Below are positions 28,448-42,984 of a stretch of DNA of 64,000 bases, in pieces. This DNA is from Nocardioides sp. Root190 (lineage in GTDB: Bacteria; Actinomycetota; Actinomycetes; Propionibacteriales; Nocardioidaceae). The translations under genes and the position numbers were made by a program. Position 1 is the first letter of the stretch. Each line of letters opens with the position of its first letter. Where the stretch lies: positions 218,808 through 282,807 of the forward strand of contig NZ_LMIA01000008.1 of NCBI RefSeq assembly GCF_001428565.1, written 5' to 3'. A model generated the notes under the pieces. That model saw only the letters and a list, made by a program, of their open reading frames with translations. It was not told the origin of the DNA and made no database searches.

Positions 28448-29348
28448 GCAGGTCGACGCCGATCCGGTCGACGGATCGCGTGGTGGCCCGGACCACGACG
28501 GCGGCCCGGGCGGCTTCGCGGTCCACTCCCAGCCAGGAGCGCCAGCCACCGGTGCCGCCGTTGTGCCAGGTGAGGACGTGCCCGCGGACCTCGGTGGTGA
28601 GCCAGGCGGCGCCGATCCTCACGGCCGGCCCGGCGAAGCTCGTGGTCGGCTCCAGGGCGTCACTCCCCGGGACCGTCCCGTCGAGGAGCGCGGCAGCGAA
28701 GGTGCCCAGGTCGGCCAGGGTCGACCTGATCCCACCCGCAGGACCCAGGGCTTCCCCTGTCCAGGCCTCGGCGCCCCGGCCTCGTGCGGTCCCGGCGACC
28801 GCACGGGGGGACAGCTCGGCTGCTGAGGCGGGGACGTACCAGCTGTCCAGGCCGAGCGGGTCCGCGATCCGCGTGCGCACGAGGTCGGCATAGGTGGTGC
28901 CCTCGGCCGCCGCGACCGCATGGCCGAGCAGCTCGAACCCCAGATTCGAGTACGAAGCCCGGGGCCGCCCCAGCTTCGTCGCGCGCGTCTGCTCCAGCAG
29001 CTCGGCGAGCGTGTCGCCGTACGGGTTCGCCCGGTGGCGCCACAGTCCCCACGACCGGCGTGCCATGTCGGGCACCGCCGGCAGCCGGGGCAGCCCCGAG
29101 CGGTGCTGGGCCAGCGCGCCCAGGGTCACTTCGCCGGCCGGGCAGCCGTCGAGGGGCAGGTGCAGTGCGAGCCGGTCCTCGGGCGACACGCTGCCCCGCG
29201 TGAGGGCATCGCAGTACACGAGCCCGGTCACGCCCTTGGAGACCGAGCCGATCTCCACGTCGCCGTCATCGGGCAGGCGGTGGCTCGACGTGGTGATCTC
29301 GCCGCCGCTGACGACGGCCACGCCCCAGGGGACGTCGCCGAGGTCCAT
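28437..29348 (-). CDS. Serine hydrolase of the beta-lactamase / penicillin-binding fold (class C-like)
   Basis: This 303-residue protein shows the SxxK motif as SVSK (about 34-37) and the YxN motif as YSNLGFELLG. The third motif, usually KTG or HxG, is probably HNGGTGGW. No signal peptide is evident, so it is likely a cytosolic esterase or peptidase-like family member rather than a secreted resistance beta-lactamase. It overlaps the convergent acyl-CoA dehydrogenase stop by 11 bp. Confidence 0.85.
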   Translation of the reverse strand: MDLGDVPWGVAVVSGGEITTSSHRLPDDGDVEIGSVSKGVTGLVYCDALTRGSVSPEDRLALHLPLDGCPAGEVTLGALAQHRSGLPRLPAVPDMARRSWGLWRHRANPYGDTLAELLEQTRATKLGRPRASYSNLGFELLGHAVAAAEGTTYADLVRTRIADPLGLDSWYVPASAAELSPRAVAGTARGRGAEAWTGEALGPAGGIRSTLADLGTFAAALLDGTVPGSDALEPTTSFAGPAVRIGAAWLTTEVRGHVLTWHNGGTGGWRSWLGVDREAARAAVVVRATTRSVDRIGVDLLTR

Positions 29349-29360
29349 CGTGGCGCCCGG

Positions 29361-29651
29361 TCAGTCGAACAGCTCGGAGAGCCAGCTCTCCTTGCGACGC
29401 TTCTTGTAGTGGTCGCGATCGCGGTCGTGGCCGCCTCGGTCGTCGCGGCGCCCACCGTCGTACCGGTCATAGCCCTGCTGGGGAGCCTGGGGCGCCTGCG
29501 GCGCAGGCGGAGCCTGACCGACCGAGCGGTCGATGATCTTGTCGAGCTCGCCACGGTCGAGCCACACGCCCCGGCACTGCGGGCAGTAGTCGATCTCGAT
29601 GCCGTTCCGGTCACTCATCACGAGGGTGGTCTCGTCCACAGGACAACGCAT
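29361..29651 (-). CDS. Zinc-ribbon (zf-TFIIB-type) small protein
   Basis: This protein of about 96 residues begins MRCPVDETTLVMSDRNGIE and continues IDYCPQCRGVWLDRGELDKI, the standard TFIIB-like zinc-finger signature of this family. The rest is a Pro/Ala/Gln linker and an Asp/Arg/His/Lys-rich tail ending SWLSELFD. The role is unknown. The start at 29651 is preferred over the in-frame GTG 18 bp upstream because the signature starts at MRCP. It lies 12 bp before the beta-lactamase-fold gene on the same strand. Confidence 0.82.
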   Translation of the reverse strand: MRCPVDETTLVMSDRNGIEIDYCPQCRGVWLDRGELDKIIDRSVGQAPPAPQAPQAPQQGYDRYDGGRRDDRGGHDRDRDHYKKRRKESWLSELFD

Positions 29652-29761
29652 GACTGGAGAACGGACCACGGTGGCTGCGGGTTCCCGTGGGGTTCGGTCA
29701 GCATCCGGTGGATGTCATGCGATCTGGCTGCTTGGGGGACCACTTCGTATGACGTCCCGAC

Positions 29762-29783
29762 GCCGACCGGCGCGCCGGCCGGC
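29762..29783 (-). terminator. 22-bp palindrome abutting the class I fumarase stop
   Basis: GCCGACCGGCGCGCCGGCCG and its continuation to 29783 form a near-perfect 22-bp palindrome with one mismatch, immediately after the fumarase TGA (29784-29786). There is no T-run, so this could be a weak or Rho-assisted terminator or simply a GC-rich palindrome. Confidence 0.4.
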
Positions 29784-31487
29784 TCACTCCGCGGAGCGCA
29801 CCCGGAGTCCCTGCCCCACGATCGAGCTCAGCGGGACGGTGACGGTCCCACCCGGATCGGTGAAGAAGTCGTTGCCCTTGTCGTCCACGACGATGAACGC
29901 GGGGAAGTTCTCGACCTCGATCTTCCAGACCGCCTCCATGCCGAGCTCGGGGTACTCGATGACCTCCTGGCTCCGGATGCAGTCCTGGGCCAGACGGGCG
30001 GCAGGTCCGCCGATCGAGCCGAGGTAGAAGCCGCCGTACTCGCCGCACGCCTCGGTGACCTGCTTGCTGCGGTTGCCCTTGGCGAGCATCACCATCGAGC
30101 CGCCGGCAGCCTGGAAGGTCTTGACGTAGGAGTCCATCCGGCCGGCGGTGGTCGGCCCGAACGACCCGGACGCCATGCCCTCGGGGGTCTTGGCCGGTCC
30201 GGCGTAGTAGACCGGGTGGTTCTTGAGGTACTCCGGCATCTCCTCGCCGGCGTCGAGGCGCTCCTGGATCTTCGCGTGCGCGATGTCCCGGGCGACCACG
30301 AGCGGTCCGGTGAGGGAGAGCCGCGTCTTGACGGGGTACTGCGAGAGCTGGGCGAGGATCTCGCTCATCGGCTGGTTGAGGTCGACCTCGACGACCTCGC
30401 CGCCCGTGATGTCCTCGGCCACGCCGGCGTCGGGCATGTACTGCGCGGGGTCCATCTCGAGCTGCTCGAGGAAGACGCCCTCGCTGGTGATCTTGCCCAG
30501 CGCCTGGCGGTCGGCCGAGCAGGACACCGCGATCGCCACCGGACAGGAGGCACCGTGGCGGGGGAGCCGCACGACCCGGACGTCGTGGCAGAAGTACTTG
30601 CCGCCGAACTGGGCGCCGATGCCGAAGGACTGGGTCAGCTTGAAGACCTCCTCCTCCAGATCGAGGTCGCGGAAGCCGTGGGCACTCATCGAGCCCTCGG
30701 TCGGCAGGTTGTCGAGGTAGTGCGCCGAGGCGTACTTCGCGGTCTTCAGCGCGAACTCCGCCGACGTGCCGCCGATGACCACCGCGAGGTGGTACGGCGG
30801 GCACGCGGCCGTGCCGAGGGAGCGGATCTTCTCGTCGAGGAACTCCAGCATCCGCTTGGGGTTCAGGACGGCCTTGGTCTCCTGGAACAGGAAGGACTTG
30901 TTGGCCGAGCCGCCGCCCTTGGCCATGAAGAGGAACTTGTACTCCGGGCCCTTCTCGCCCTGGGCCGTCGAGTAGAGCTCGATCTGGGCGGGCAGGTTGG
31001 TGCCGGTGTTCTTCTCGTCGTACGTCGTCAGGGGGGCGAGCTGGCTGTAGCGCAGGTTGAGCTTCGTGTAGGCGTCGTAGACACCCTTGCTGACCCACTC
31101 GGCGTCGTCGGCGCCGGTCAGGACACCCTCGGACTTCTTGCCCATCACGATCGCCGTGCCGGTGTCCTGGCACATCGGCAGCACACCGCCGGCGGAGATG
31201 TTGACGTTCTTGAGCAGGTCGAGGGCGACGAAGCGGTCGTTCCCGGACGCCTCCGGGTCGTCGATGATCTTGCGGAGCTGGGCGAGGTGGGCCGGGCGCA
31301 GGTAGTGGCTGATGTCGTGCATCGCCTCGGCCGTCAGGCGCTGGATGGCCTCCGGGTCCACCTTGAGGAAGGTGGTCCCGTCCGGTCCCTCGACCGTCTC
31401 GACCCCCTCGGAGGTGATCAGGCGGTAAGGAGTGTCGTCCTTGCCGATCGGGAGGAGGTCGGAGTACCGGAACTCTGCTTCAGCCAC
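29784..31487 (-). CDS. Fumarate hydratase, class I (iron-sulfur)
   Basis: This single-chain [4Fe-4S] fumarase of about 567 residues combines the alpha (N-terminal, [14 protein letters not shown]) and beta (C-terminal, [15 protein letters not shown]) domains. Candidate cluster cysteines are in [17 protein letters not shown] and [11 protein letters not shown]. It catalyses the same reaction as the class II enzyme encoded 3.2 kb away but is oxygen-sensitive. The start is uncertain: GTG 31487 gives [13 protein letters not shown], while a TTG at 31493 adds two residues. Neither has a strong ribosome-binding site. Confidence 0.93.
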   Translation of the reverse strand: MAEAEFRYSDLLPIGKDDTPYRLITSEGVETVEGPDGTTFLKVDPEAIQRLTAEAMHDISHYLRPAHLAQLRKIIDDPEASGNDRFVALDLLKNVNISAGGVLPMCQDTGTAIVMGKKSEGVLTGADDAEWVSKGVYDAYTKLNLRYSQLAPLTTYDEKNTGTNLPAQIELYSTAQGEKGPEYKFLFMAKGGGSANKSFLFQETKAVLNPKRMLEFLDEKIRSLGTAACPPYHLAVVIGGTSAEFALKTAKYASAHYLDNLPTEGSMSAHGFRDLDLEEEVFKLTQSFGIGAQFGGKYFCHDVRVVRLPRHGASCPVAIAVSCSADRQALGKITSEGVFLEQLEMDPAQYMPDAGVAEDITGGEVVEVDLNQPMSEILAQLSQYPVKTRLSLTGPLVVARDIAHAKIQERLDAGEEMPEYLKNHPVYYAGPAKTPEGMASGSFGPTTAGRMDSYVKTFQAAGGSMVMLAKGNRSKQVTEACGEYGGFYLGSIGGPAARLAQDCIRSQEVIEYPELGMEAVWKIEVENFPAFIVVDDKGNDFFTDPGGTVTVPLSSIVGQGLRVRSAE

Positions 31488-31520
31488 GAGCAACGAGGAT
31501 ATCTCTGTTCGGGAAAAGCA

Positions 31521-31555
31521 GTGGGGGCCGGGTCGCTGTGCGACCCGGCCCCCAC
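31521..31555 (-). terminator. Strong intrinsic terminator of the secreted repeat-protein gene
   Basis: GTGGGGGCCGGGTCGC (31521-31536) and GCGACCCGGCCCCCAC (31540-31555) form a perfect 16-bp stem with a 3-nt loop. On the minus strand it is followed by TGCTTTTCCC. It lies 17 bp after the stop of the minus-strand secreted-protein gene and insulates the class I fumarase gene. Confidence 0.88.
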
Positions 31556-31571
31556 CGATGATGCTGTGCGG

Positions 31572-32861
31572 TCAGCTGGTGGTGATCAGCGTTCCCGCGA
31601 TGGCGAACTCGATGACCGCGCCGACCGGAAGGCCTGCCTGAGCGGTGTCGAGGGTGATCTTCAGGCCGTCGATGCGGTTGGCCTTGGATCCGGGCGCCAC
31701 GGCCTGCTTGTTGAGCTCGACCTTGCCGAGGCCCAGCACGTCGATCGCGGTGTTCGGCGACACGTTGACCGGGAGCTGGATGCCGGCGACGACGAGGTTG
31801 AGCGTCGTCATCTTCAGCGACTGGGTCCAGACACCGTTGACGAGCTTGCCCGTGGCCTCGACCTGGATCGCGTCGGCCTTGATCAGACCGCCGAGGACGT
31901 TGATCTTGGCAGTCCTGTTGGCGTTGACGATCTCGGCGTCACCGTTGGGGTCACGCTTGGAGGTGCTCGTCGAGGTGATCGCGCCGACCGTGGCGATGCC
32001 CGGGAGGCTGATCGTCGCGGTCGTGTTGCGCAGCTCGTTGCCGTTGCTGCCGTTGAACGGCGTGGCGACGAAGGCGGTCGGGTCGGAGACGACGTTGATC
32101 TGCGTGCCGACCTTGGCCGAGATGCGGCTGGCGTAGGTGAAGCCACCGAGGCGAGGAGCGTTGTCGGCCGGGACCGCCTCCTGCAGGTAGTGGTTGACCG
32201 GGTTCAGCACGATCGTGGTGCCGGCGTCGAAGCCGTTCTGTGCCTTGAGCAGCTGCACGGCCACGGCCCAGCCGCGGGTGGCGGAGAGCTCCTGGGTGCC
32301 GGCGTGCGCCGAGAAGTTGAGGCTGATCGCCGCGACTCCCGGGATGTTGACGCCGTAGTTCTTCGGGATGTCCAGCGGCAGGTTGATGCCGAGGATCTTG
32401 ATGCCGGCCAGCTTGGTGTTGGCGACGTGCGACGACGTGCCGTCAGGCTTGCCGGTCGTGGTGACGGTGGTCTCGACGGCGTCGATCTTGATCAGGCCGT
32501 TGAGCAGGTTGACACCGGCCACGCGGGCGTTCGACGTCAGCTCGATGTTGCCGCCGGACTTGACCGAGGTGGTCTTGGTCTCGGCCGCGCCCACGCTGAC
32601 GAGGGTGCCGACGTTGGCCGCAGCGGTGCTGTTCTTCTGCGAGCCCTGCGCACCACCGGCGATGGCGGTCTGCGCGGTGAGGTCGGACTGCACCACACCG
32701 CCGAGCGCCTTGATGTAGGTCGCGCCAGTGTTGGCGGAGTAGTTCCATTCGTCGACGGCAGCGTGGGCCGGCGTCGCCGGAATGGCCACCAGTCCAGCGC
32801 CCATCAGGACGAAAGCGATAAGAGAGACGAGCTTGCGCACGGTCTGGGACCCCATTCCCAT
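31572..32861 (-). CDS. Secreted protein with internal duplication (choice-of-anchor-like)
   Basis: This 429-residue protein has a clear Sec signal peptide (TVRKLVSLIAFVLMGAGLVA, cleavage near PAHA-AVDEW). The mature part is Ala/Thr/Asn/Val-rich and beta-strand-like, with no Cys. Two halves are related: RVAGVNLLNGLIKIDAVE followed by LAGIKILGINLPLDIPKN (about 105-180) and RTAKINVLGGLIKADAIQV followed by LVVAGIQLPVNVSPN (about 285-365). No catalytic motif, C-terminal transmembrane helix or sortase motif is seen, so it is probably extracellular or wall-associated. I cannot assign a function, and the choice-of-anchor comparison is a weak resemblance. It is monocistronic, ending in a 16-bp stem terminator. 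Confidence 0.85.
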   Translation of the reverse strand: MGMGSQTVRKLVSLIAFVLMGAGLVAIPATPAHAAVDEWNYSANTGATYIKALGGVVQSDLTAQTAIAGGAQGSQKNSTAAANVGTLVSVGAAETKTTSVKSGGNIELTSNARVAGVNLLNGLIKIDAVETTVTTTGKPDGTSSHVANTKLAGIKILGINLPLDIPKNYGVNIPGVAAISLNFSAHAGTQELSATRGWAVAVQLLKAQNGFDAGTTIVLNPVNHYLQEAVPADNAPRLGGFTYASRISAKVGTQINVVSDPTAFVATPFNGSNGNELRNTTATISLPGIATVGAITSTSTSKRDPNGDAEIVNANRTAKINVLGGLIKADAIQVEATGKLVNGVWTQSLKMTTLNLVVAGIQLPVNVSPNTAIDVLGLGKVELNKQAVAPGSKANRIDGLKITLDTAQAGLPVGAVIEFAIAGTLITTS

Positions 32862-32897
32862 TGAAGTTCTATGTGTGAGTTCCCCCCAAGGAACCCC

Positions 32898-32994
32898 CCG
32901 CCCGAAAGGCGGAAAGTCAATAAGCCTTCCATGAACTCAACGACTCGGGTCGCGTGAGGTCACGGCAGGTCACCCTTAGGCTACTGCCTGAGGG
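32898..32994. other. Divergent promoter region with two stem-loops
   Basis: The gap of about 210 bp between the secreted-protein gene and the flavoprotein gene contains a 5-bp stem with a CGAAA loop (CCGCC 32898-32902, GGCGG 32908-32912). It also contains a 9-bp stem with one G-T pair and a TACT loop (32973-32981 with 32986-32994). I cannot identify convincing -35/-10 pairs for either gene. Confidence 0.45.
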
Positions 32995-33071
32995 TGCCGC
33001 GTGCCGAACGGGTGACGCAGATCGCTGCCGGATCCGGTATCGGCGTTGGCTCTCACCGTGTTCCAGCCGTC

Positions 33072-34157
33072 GTGCACACCTACGACGCGGTGGTGATCGG
33101 TGCCGGACAGGCGGGCCTGTCGGCGTCGTACCACCTCGCCCGCTTGGGGATCGATCACGTCCTCCTCGACGCCGACGAGGCGCCCGGTGGCGCGTGGCAG
33201 CACCGGTGGGACTCGCTGTCGATGAACGACGTCCACGGTGTGGCCGACCTCCCCGACGCCGCGGCGCCCGGAGGCTCCGCGGACCGGGCCAACCTGGTGC
33301 TGCCTGCATGGTTCGGGCGCTACGAGTCGGAGCACTCCCTGCCGGTGGAACGTCCGGTGCGGGTCGAGAGCGTGGTCACCAGCGGCGAGCTGCTCGAGGT
33401 GCGAGCCGGTGCGCGCACCTGGACGACCCGGACGCTGGTGAACGCGACGGGCACCTGGACCCAGCCGTTCGTGCCGGCGTACCCGGGAGCAGCGACGTTC
33501 CTGGGCGAGCAGCTGCACACCCACGACTACCCCGGCCCGGAGCACTTCGACGGCCGTCGGGTGCTGGTCGTCGGCGGGGGAGCCTCGGCCGTGCAGTTCC
33601 TCGGCGAGCTCGCTCCGCGCACCGAGGTGCTGTGGGTGACCCGGCGCCCGCCGGTGTGGCGTGACCACTTCGGCGAGGAGACCGGCCGCGAAGCGATCGG
33701 TCTGGTCCAGGAACGCGTGCGCGCGGGCCTGCCGCCCGCCAGCGTCGTGAGCGTCACCGGCCTGGCCCTGCGTCCGCAGGAGCAGGAGGCGGCCCGGCTC
33801 GGCGCCTACGACCGGCGTCGCGAGATGTTCGCGCGGATCGAACCGGACGGCGTGCGATGGGCCGACGGGTCCTTCGAGCAGGTTGACGTCATCCTGTGGG
33901 CCACCGGGTTCCGTCCGGCGCTCGCCCACCTCGCCCCGTTGCACCTGCGCAGCGAGCACGGTGGGATCGCCCTGGTGCAGAGCGGTGCCGACGTGCAGAC
34001 CGCCACGGAGGTCGACCGGGACCCCCGGGTGCAGCTGGTCGGCTACGGGCCGTCGGCGAGCACCATCGGCGGCAACCGTGCGGGCCGAGCGGCCGCGCTC
34101 GCCGTACGGCGACACCTCGCGGGCCACCCGGTCGTGACCGGCGTCGCCGCCGGCTGA
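33072..34157 (+). CDS. FAD-dependent NAD(P)-binding oxidoreductase (flavin monooxygenase-like)
   Basis: This 361-residue flavoprotein has an N-terminal FAD-binding GAGQAG motif (about 10-15) and a second dinucleotide-binding GGGASAVQ motif near residue 173. ILWATGFRPAL near residue 275 is typical of FMO/YUCCA-like and lysine/ornithine monooxygenase-related proteins. The substrate is unknown. GTG 33072 (VHTYDAVVIG) is chosen because this is where the family fold begins. A GTG at 32994 is possible but would include the stem-loop at 32973-32994. Confidence 0.88.
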   Translation: MHTYDAVVIGAGQAGLSASYHLARLGIDHVLLDADEAPGGAWQHRWDSLSMNDVHGVADLPDAAAPGGSADRANLVLPAWFGRYESEHSLPVERPVRVESVVTSGELLEVRAGARTWTTRTLVNATGTWTQPFVPAYPGAATFLGEQLHTHDYPGPEHFDGRRVLVVGGGASAVQFLGELAPRTEVLWVTRRPPVWRDHFGEETGREAIGLVQERVRAGLPPASVVSVTGLALRPQEQEAARLGAYDRRREMFARIEPDGVRWADGSFEQVDVILWATGFRPALAHLAPLHLRSEHGGIALVQSGADVQTATEVDRDPRVQLVGYGPSASTIGGNRAGRAAALAVRRHLAGHPVVTGVAAG

Positions 34158-34163
34158 GGCGAG

Positions 34164-35069
34164 CTACTGCCGCTCGAGGGAGACCAGCTCGTGGGTGGGG
34201 ACCGGGTTGTCACGGGTCGCCCGGCAGGTGAGCTGGAGCGGCTCGGAGCCGGAGGCGGAGCGCACCCGCACCTGCCAGCGGGTGTCCTCGACGTCGAACT
34301 CCACCTCCGTGACCTCGCCGTCGCGTCGCCGCGACGCGAAGCGAACGGCATCCCTGCGGCGCTCACCGAGCTCGCGGCGCAGGGCGATCTCGGCGAACTG
34401 CACCGGCATCGCGTACGACGATCGTCCCCGCAGGTGGTCCAGCTCCAGTCGTCCCGCGTCGAGCTCGTCCGCCACCAGGAGCGCGGCGGGCGGGTCCATA
34501 CGGCCGTAGTAGAGACCGTCGGGGAGCACGAGGAGGTTGCCCGCGAACCGGTCGCCGCCGATGTGGGAGACCTCCCAGGTGGCGTCCGGGTGCTCCGCAG
34601 CGAGCGCCGAGGCCACCGGGCGACCCTGCTCCGCACAGCACGCGTCGTGACGGCCGTGCGTGCACACGCAGAGCAGCCGGCCGTCGTACGGCGTGAGTCC
34701 GGGGGAGCGCCCCTGCCCCAGTGCCGCCAGGTCGAGCTCGAGCAGGTGGTGCGGGTCGGCGAGCACCGTGCTCTCCAGCCAGGGCCGAGCAGGGTGGGCG
34801 AACGCGGCGAACACCCGGATCCCGGCGTCGTGGGTCGTCCGGTCCGGGCGGCGGACCAGCAGCGGCCGGACGCCGGCTGCTGCGGCGGCGCGGGACACAG
34901 CGCTGCCCAGACCGTCGGGCAACCGGGCGTCACGCAGTGCGTCGGCGCCCCACGGACCGGTGTTCTCGATCAGCAGGAACGCGCGCACGGTCGAGGCAGT
35001 GCCGGCTGCGGACTCCTCGCGCAGGCCGCTCGCGACGGCGCACCGGAAGGCCGGGTCACGCGAGGTCAC
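34164..35069 (-). CDS. Sucrase/ferredoxin-like family protein
   Basis: This protein of about 301 residues belongs to the sucrase/ferredoxin-like family (thioredoxin-fold ferredoxin relatives). The N-terminal third contains RPLLVRRPD. The thioredoxin-like [2Fe-2S]-type segment is LCVCTHGRHDACCAEQG, with four cysteines and two His, followed by EVSHIGGDRFAGNLLVLPDG, a family hallmark. Such proteins are predicted to bind an iron-sulfur cluster and carry electrons. GTG 35069 overlaps the TGA of the upstream JmjC gene by 4 bp, so the two are coupled. In this context it could feed electrons to, or repair, the neighbouring iron oxygenase. That is inference. Confidence 0.85.
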   Translation of the reverse strand: MTSRDPAFRCAVASGLREESAAGTASTVRAFLLIENTGPWGADALRDARLPDGLGSAVSRAAAAAGVRPLLVRRPDRTTHDAGIRVFAAFAHPARPWLESTVLADPHHLLELDLAALGQGRSPGLTPYDGRLLCVCTHGRHDACCAEQGRPVASALAAEHPDATWEVSHIGGDRFAGNLLVLPDGLYYGRMDPPAALLVADELDAGRLELDHLRGRSSYAMPVQFAEIALRRELGERRRDAVRFASRRRDGEVTEVEFDVEDTRWQVRVRSASGSEPLQLTCRATRDNPVPTHELVSLERQ

Positions 35070-36220
35070 CGGACGACCTCGAGGAGGCCTTCCCTGACGA
35101 GGCGGCGGCAGAGCACCAGCCGGCTCTGCGGATCGAGGTGCCCGCCGAGGTCGGCCGGGCGGATCGTACGGCGGAGGCGCAGCTCCTCCAGCGCAGGACG
35201 CAGCCGGCCGGGCACGTCGATGGAGCGGTCGCCGAGGAGGACCTCCAGCCGGTCGCCGTGGGCGATCAGTGCACACGGGTGGCCCGTCCGCCGGCGCAGC
35301 AGGGTGTGGTCCTCGATCGCCTCGGCGGCGAGCACGTCGTGCAGGCCCCCGGCCAGGCGTGGGCTGCGCGAGGTGAGGAAGCGCCGTGTCTCGCGCTCGA
35401 CGGCGGCATCGGGGTCGAGCGCGCGGACGCGGTCCGCGAGGTCCTGGAGGTGGTCGGCCAGGGGTGCGGTGAGCCGCGTCGGTTCCTCGAGGTGGCCGGC
35501 CGGCAGGTGCGCGTCGGGCATCTCGGCCAGGACGCCGGCCACGCTGCGCTCGAGCAACCCGCGCCAGGTGAGCTGGTTGATGCCGAGGGTGACGTGGAGC
35601 GAGACGGTGTCCTGGGCGCGGGCCGCGTGCGGGGTGCCCGTGGGCAGGTACAGGGACAGTCCGGGCTCGAGCAGCACGTCCTCGACGCCGTCGGGACCAT
35701 GGATCTCCCACTGCTTGGAACCGGCAGTCTGGAAGACGAAGACGTCGTGGGAGTCGGAGTGGACCGCGAAGCCCTGCGCTCCCGGAGGAGTGAGGTAGGC
35801 GTTGGCCTGGCACGGGTGGCCGAGCTCGAGCTCCAGCTCGGCGACGAGATCGGTGATCGGCTGCCAGTAGCGGTGGACGCCCTGGAACACGACGGTCGCG
35901 CCCTCGGCGAAGAGCTCCAGGGCCTTGCGCGCGTCGACGAGACCGGTCAGCGGCCTGCCCGCGAGGGTGGCGCCGCGGGTGTAGCCCGACTCGGGGAGGA
36001 CGGCGCCGTCACGAGCGACCCGGATCGACGGCGTCCGGATGGCCGAGGAGGTCAGCAGGGTGTCGGCGTCGTCGAGGGACAGGAGCCCGGCGAGCCGAGC
36101 CGGCTCGGTGCGGTGCAGGTGCACGCGCGAGGCCCAGACCTTCGTCAGGAAGGTCTGGGCGTCGCCGCTGAGCAGGTCGAGCGCAGAGCCGGGCGCAGAG
36201 CCGGGCACGGGGTCGGGCAC
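35066..36220 (-). CDS. JmjC-type Fe(II)/2-oxoglutarate oxygenase (RoxA/YcfD-like cupin)
   Basis: This is a 384-residue oxygenase of the JmjC/cupin_4 group, whose best-known members hydroxylate ribosomal protein side chains. The iron triad is visible: His154 and Asp156 in FAVHSDSHD, and His198 in LPTGTPHAAR. The double-stranded beta-helix spans roughly 107-215 (VVFQGVHRYW to LHVTLGINQLTW), and the rest is a dimerisation and winged-helix-like C-terminal region. It is the middle gene of three. It starts 2 bp after the Asp-rich small protein gene and overlaps the ferredoxin-like gene. A ribosomal target remains possible, but the arrangement suggests the small protein as substrate. Confidence 0.88.
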   Translation of the reverse strand: MPDPVPGSAPGSALDLLSGDAQTFLTKVWASRVHLHRTEPARLAGLLSLDDADTLLTSSAIRTPSIRVARDGAVLPESGYTRGATLAGRPLTGLVDARKALELFAEGATVVFQGVHRYWQPITDLVAELELELGHPCQANAYLTPPGAQGFAVHSDSHDVFVFQTAGSKQWEIHGPDGVEDVLLEPGLSLYLPTGTPHAARAQDTVSLHVTLGINQLTWRGLLERSVAGVLAEMPDAHLPAGHLEEPTRLTAPLADHLQDLADRVRALDPDAAVERETRRFLTSRSPRLAGGLHDVLAAEAIEDHTLLRRRTGHPCALIAHGDRLEVLLGDRSIDVPGRLRPALEELRLRRTIRPADLGGHLDPQSRLVLCRRLVREGLLEVVR

Positions 36221-36222
36221 GG

Positions 36223-36468
36223 TCAGGACGCGTCGCCGTCCGTGGTGTCGCTCGCGTCGCCGTCGGAGGCGTCGGAGTCGGTGCCGTCGCTGTCCGTGCC
36301 ATCGGAGTCCGTGGTGTCGCCGTCCGTCGTGTCGGTCGCGTCGCCGTCGGTGCCGTCCGCGTCGCCTCCGTCGGTCCCGTCGGCGTCGCCACCGGGCTGG
36401 GGTGCGCTGCCCGTCGGCGTCGTCACCATGTCGTCGTCGCTGAGCGGCTCTTCGGGTGTGGTGCTCAT
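36223..36468 (-). CDS. Small Asp/Gly/Thr/Ser-repeat protein, putative modified-peptide precursor
   Basis: This 81-residue protein, too small and biased for confident homology, has a very strong ribosome-binding site (TCAGGAGGAA directly before ATG 36468). Residues 1-26 form a non-repetitive segment (MSTTPEEPLSDDDMVTTPTG). Residues 27-81 consist almost only of Asp, Gly, Thr, Ser and Ala in degenerate units such as DGTDGD, DSDGTDSD and ASDTTDGD, with Asp at about every second or third position. There is no Cys, aromatic or basic residue in this part. It heads an operon with a JmjC oxygenase and a ferredoxin-like protein. Leader-plus-repeat layout and enzyme coupling resemble RiPP precursors. 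Alternatives are an acidic metal-binding or storage protein, or an unstructured regulator of the oxygenase. Confidence 0.75.
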   Translation of the reverse strand: MSTTPEEPLSDDDMVTTPTGSAPQPGGDADGTDGGDADGTDGDATDTTDGDTTDSDGTDSDGTDSDASDGDASDTTDGDAS

Positions 36469-36604
36469 TTTTCCTCCTGAGGGGCGGTGGATGCTCCCGG
36501 CGGGCCGGGCGGGCTGGTCCGGAGTTACCCCGACTCCCGTCCGGTCATCCCGGTCCCTTCCTACCGGCTGCCCGCCCCGGTGCGCTAGCGTGAGTTCCGA
36601 CCAC

Positions 36605-36692
36605 CCACGGGAGTCCGCGGCAGCGGGCTGAGAGGGAGCTGCAGCCGCTCCGACCGTCACACCTGATCCGGATCATGCCGGCGAAGGAACGG
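36605..36692 (+). promoter_or_regulatory. TPP riboswitch (THI element)
   Basis: The thiamine-pyrophosphate aptamer is clear. GGGAGTCC at its 5' side and CTGAGAGGGA (36628-36637) form the pyrimidine-sensing arm. ACCTGATCCGGATCATGCC followed by GGCGAAGGAA (36661-36689) forms the pyrophosphate-sensing arm. The thiE ribosome-binding purines (GAAGGAACGG, 36683-36692) are inside the aptamer's 3' edge, and ATG follows at 36699. There is no room for a terminator, so control is most likely at translation initiation: TPP binding hides the site and silences the coupled operon. Confidence 0.97.
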
Positions 36693-36698
36693 ACGAAG

Positions 36699-39338
<2,640 letters not shown>

Positions 39339-39345
39339 GCGGCTC

Positions 39346-42930
<3,585 letters not shown>

Positions 42931-42984
42931 GGGACGAGCCTGTCAGGTCGCACCGACAACCACCGGATCGGAGAGGATGGACAC

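Noticed and set aside
28437..29348. Antibiotic-resistance beta-lactamase
   Set aside because: It has the SxxK and YxN motifs of the fold but no signal peptide and no resistance-gene context. Esterase/peptidase-like relatives are far more common.
28920..32864. A 1314-codon open frame on the plus strand across the beta-lactamase-fold, fumarase and secreted-protein genes
   Set aside because: It is antisense to three well-supported genes, and its translation is a low-complexity Arg/Gly/Val/Leu/Asp mixture without any domain. Such frames arise from high third-position GC.
34164..35813. Longer 549-codon version of the ferredoxin-like protein
   Set aside because: The upstream part is antisense-frame sequence within the JmjC gene, rich in Arg/Pro. 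The GTG at 35069 with its 4-bp overlap is the sensible start.
36240..36390. CRISPR array or satellite repeat in the Asp-rich gene
   Set aside because: The repetition comes from degenerate GAC/GAT-GGC-ACC codons with irregular spacing. There are no uniform repeats with unique spacers, and a strong ribosome-binding site supports a coding gene.
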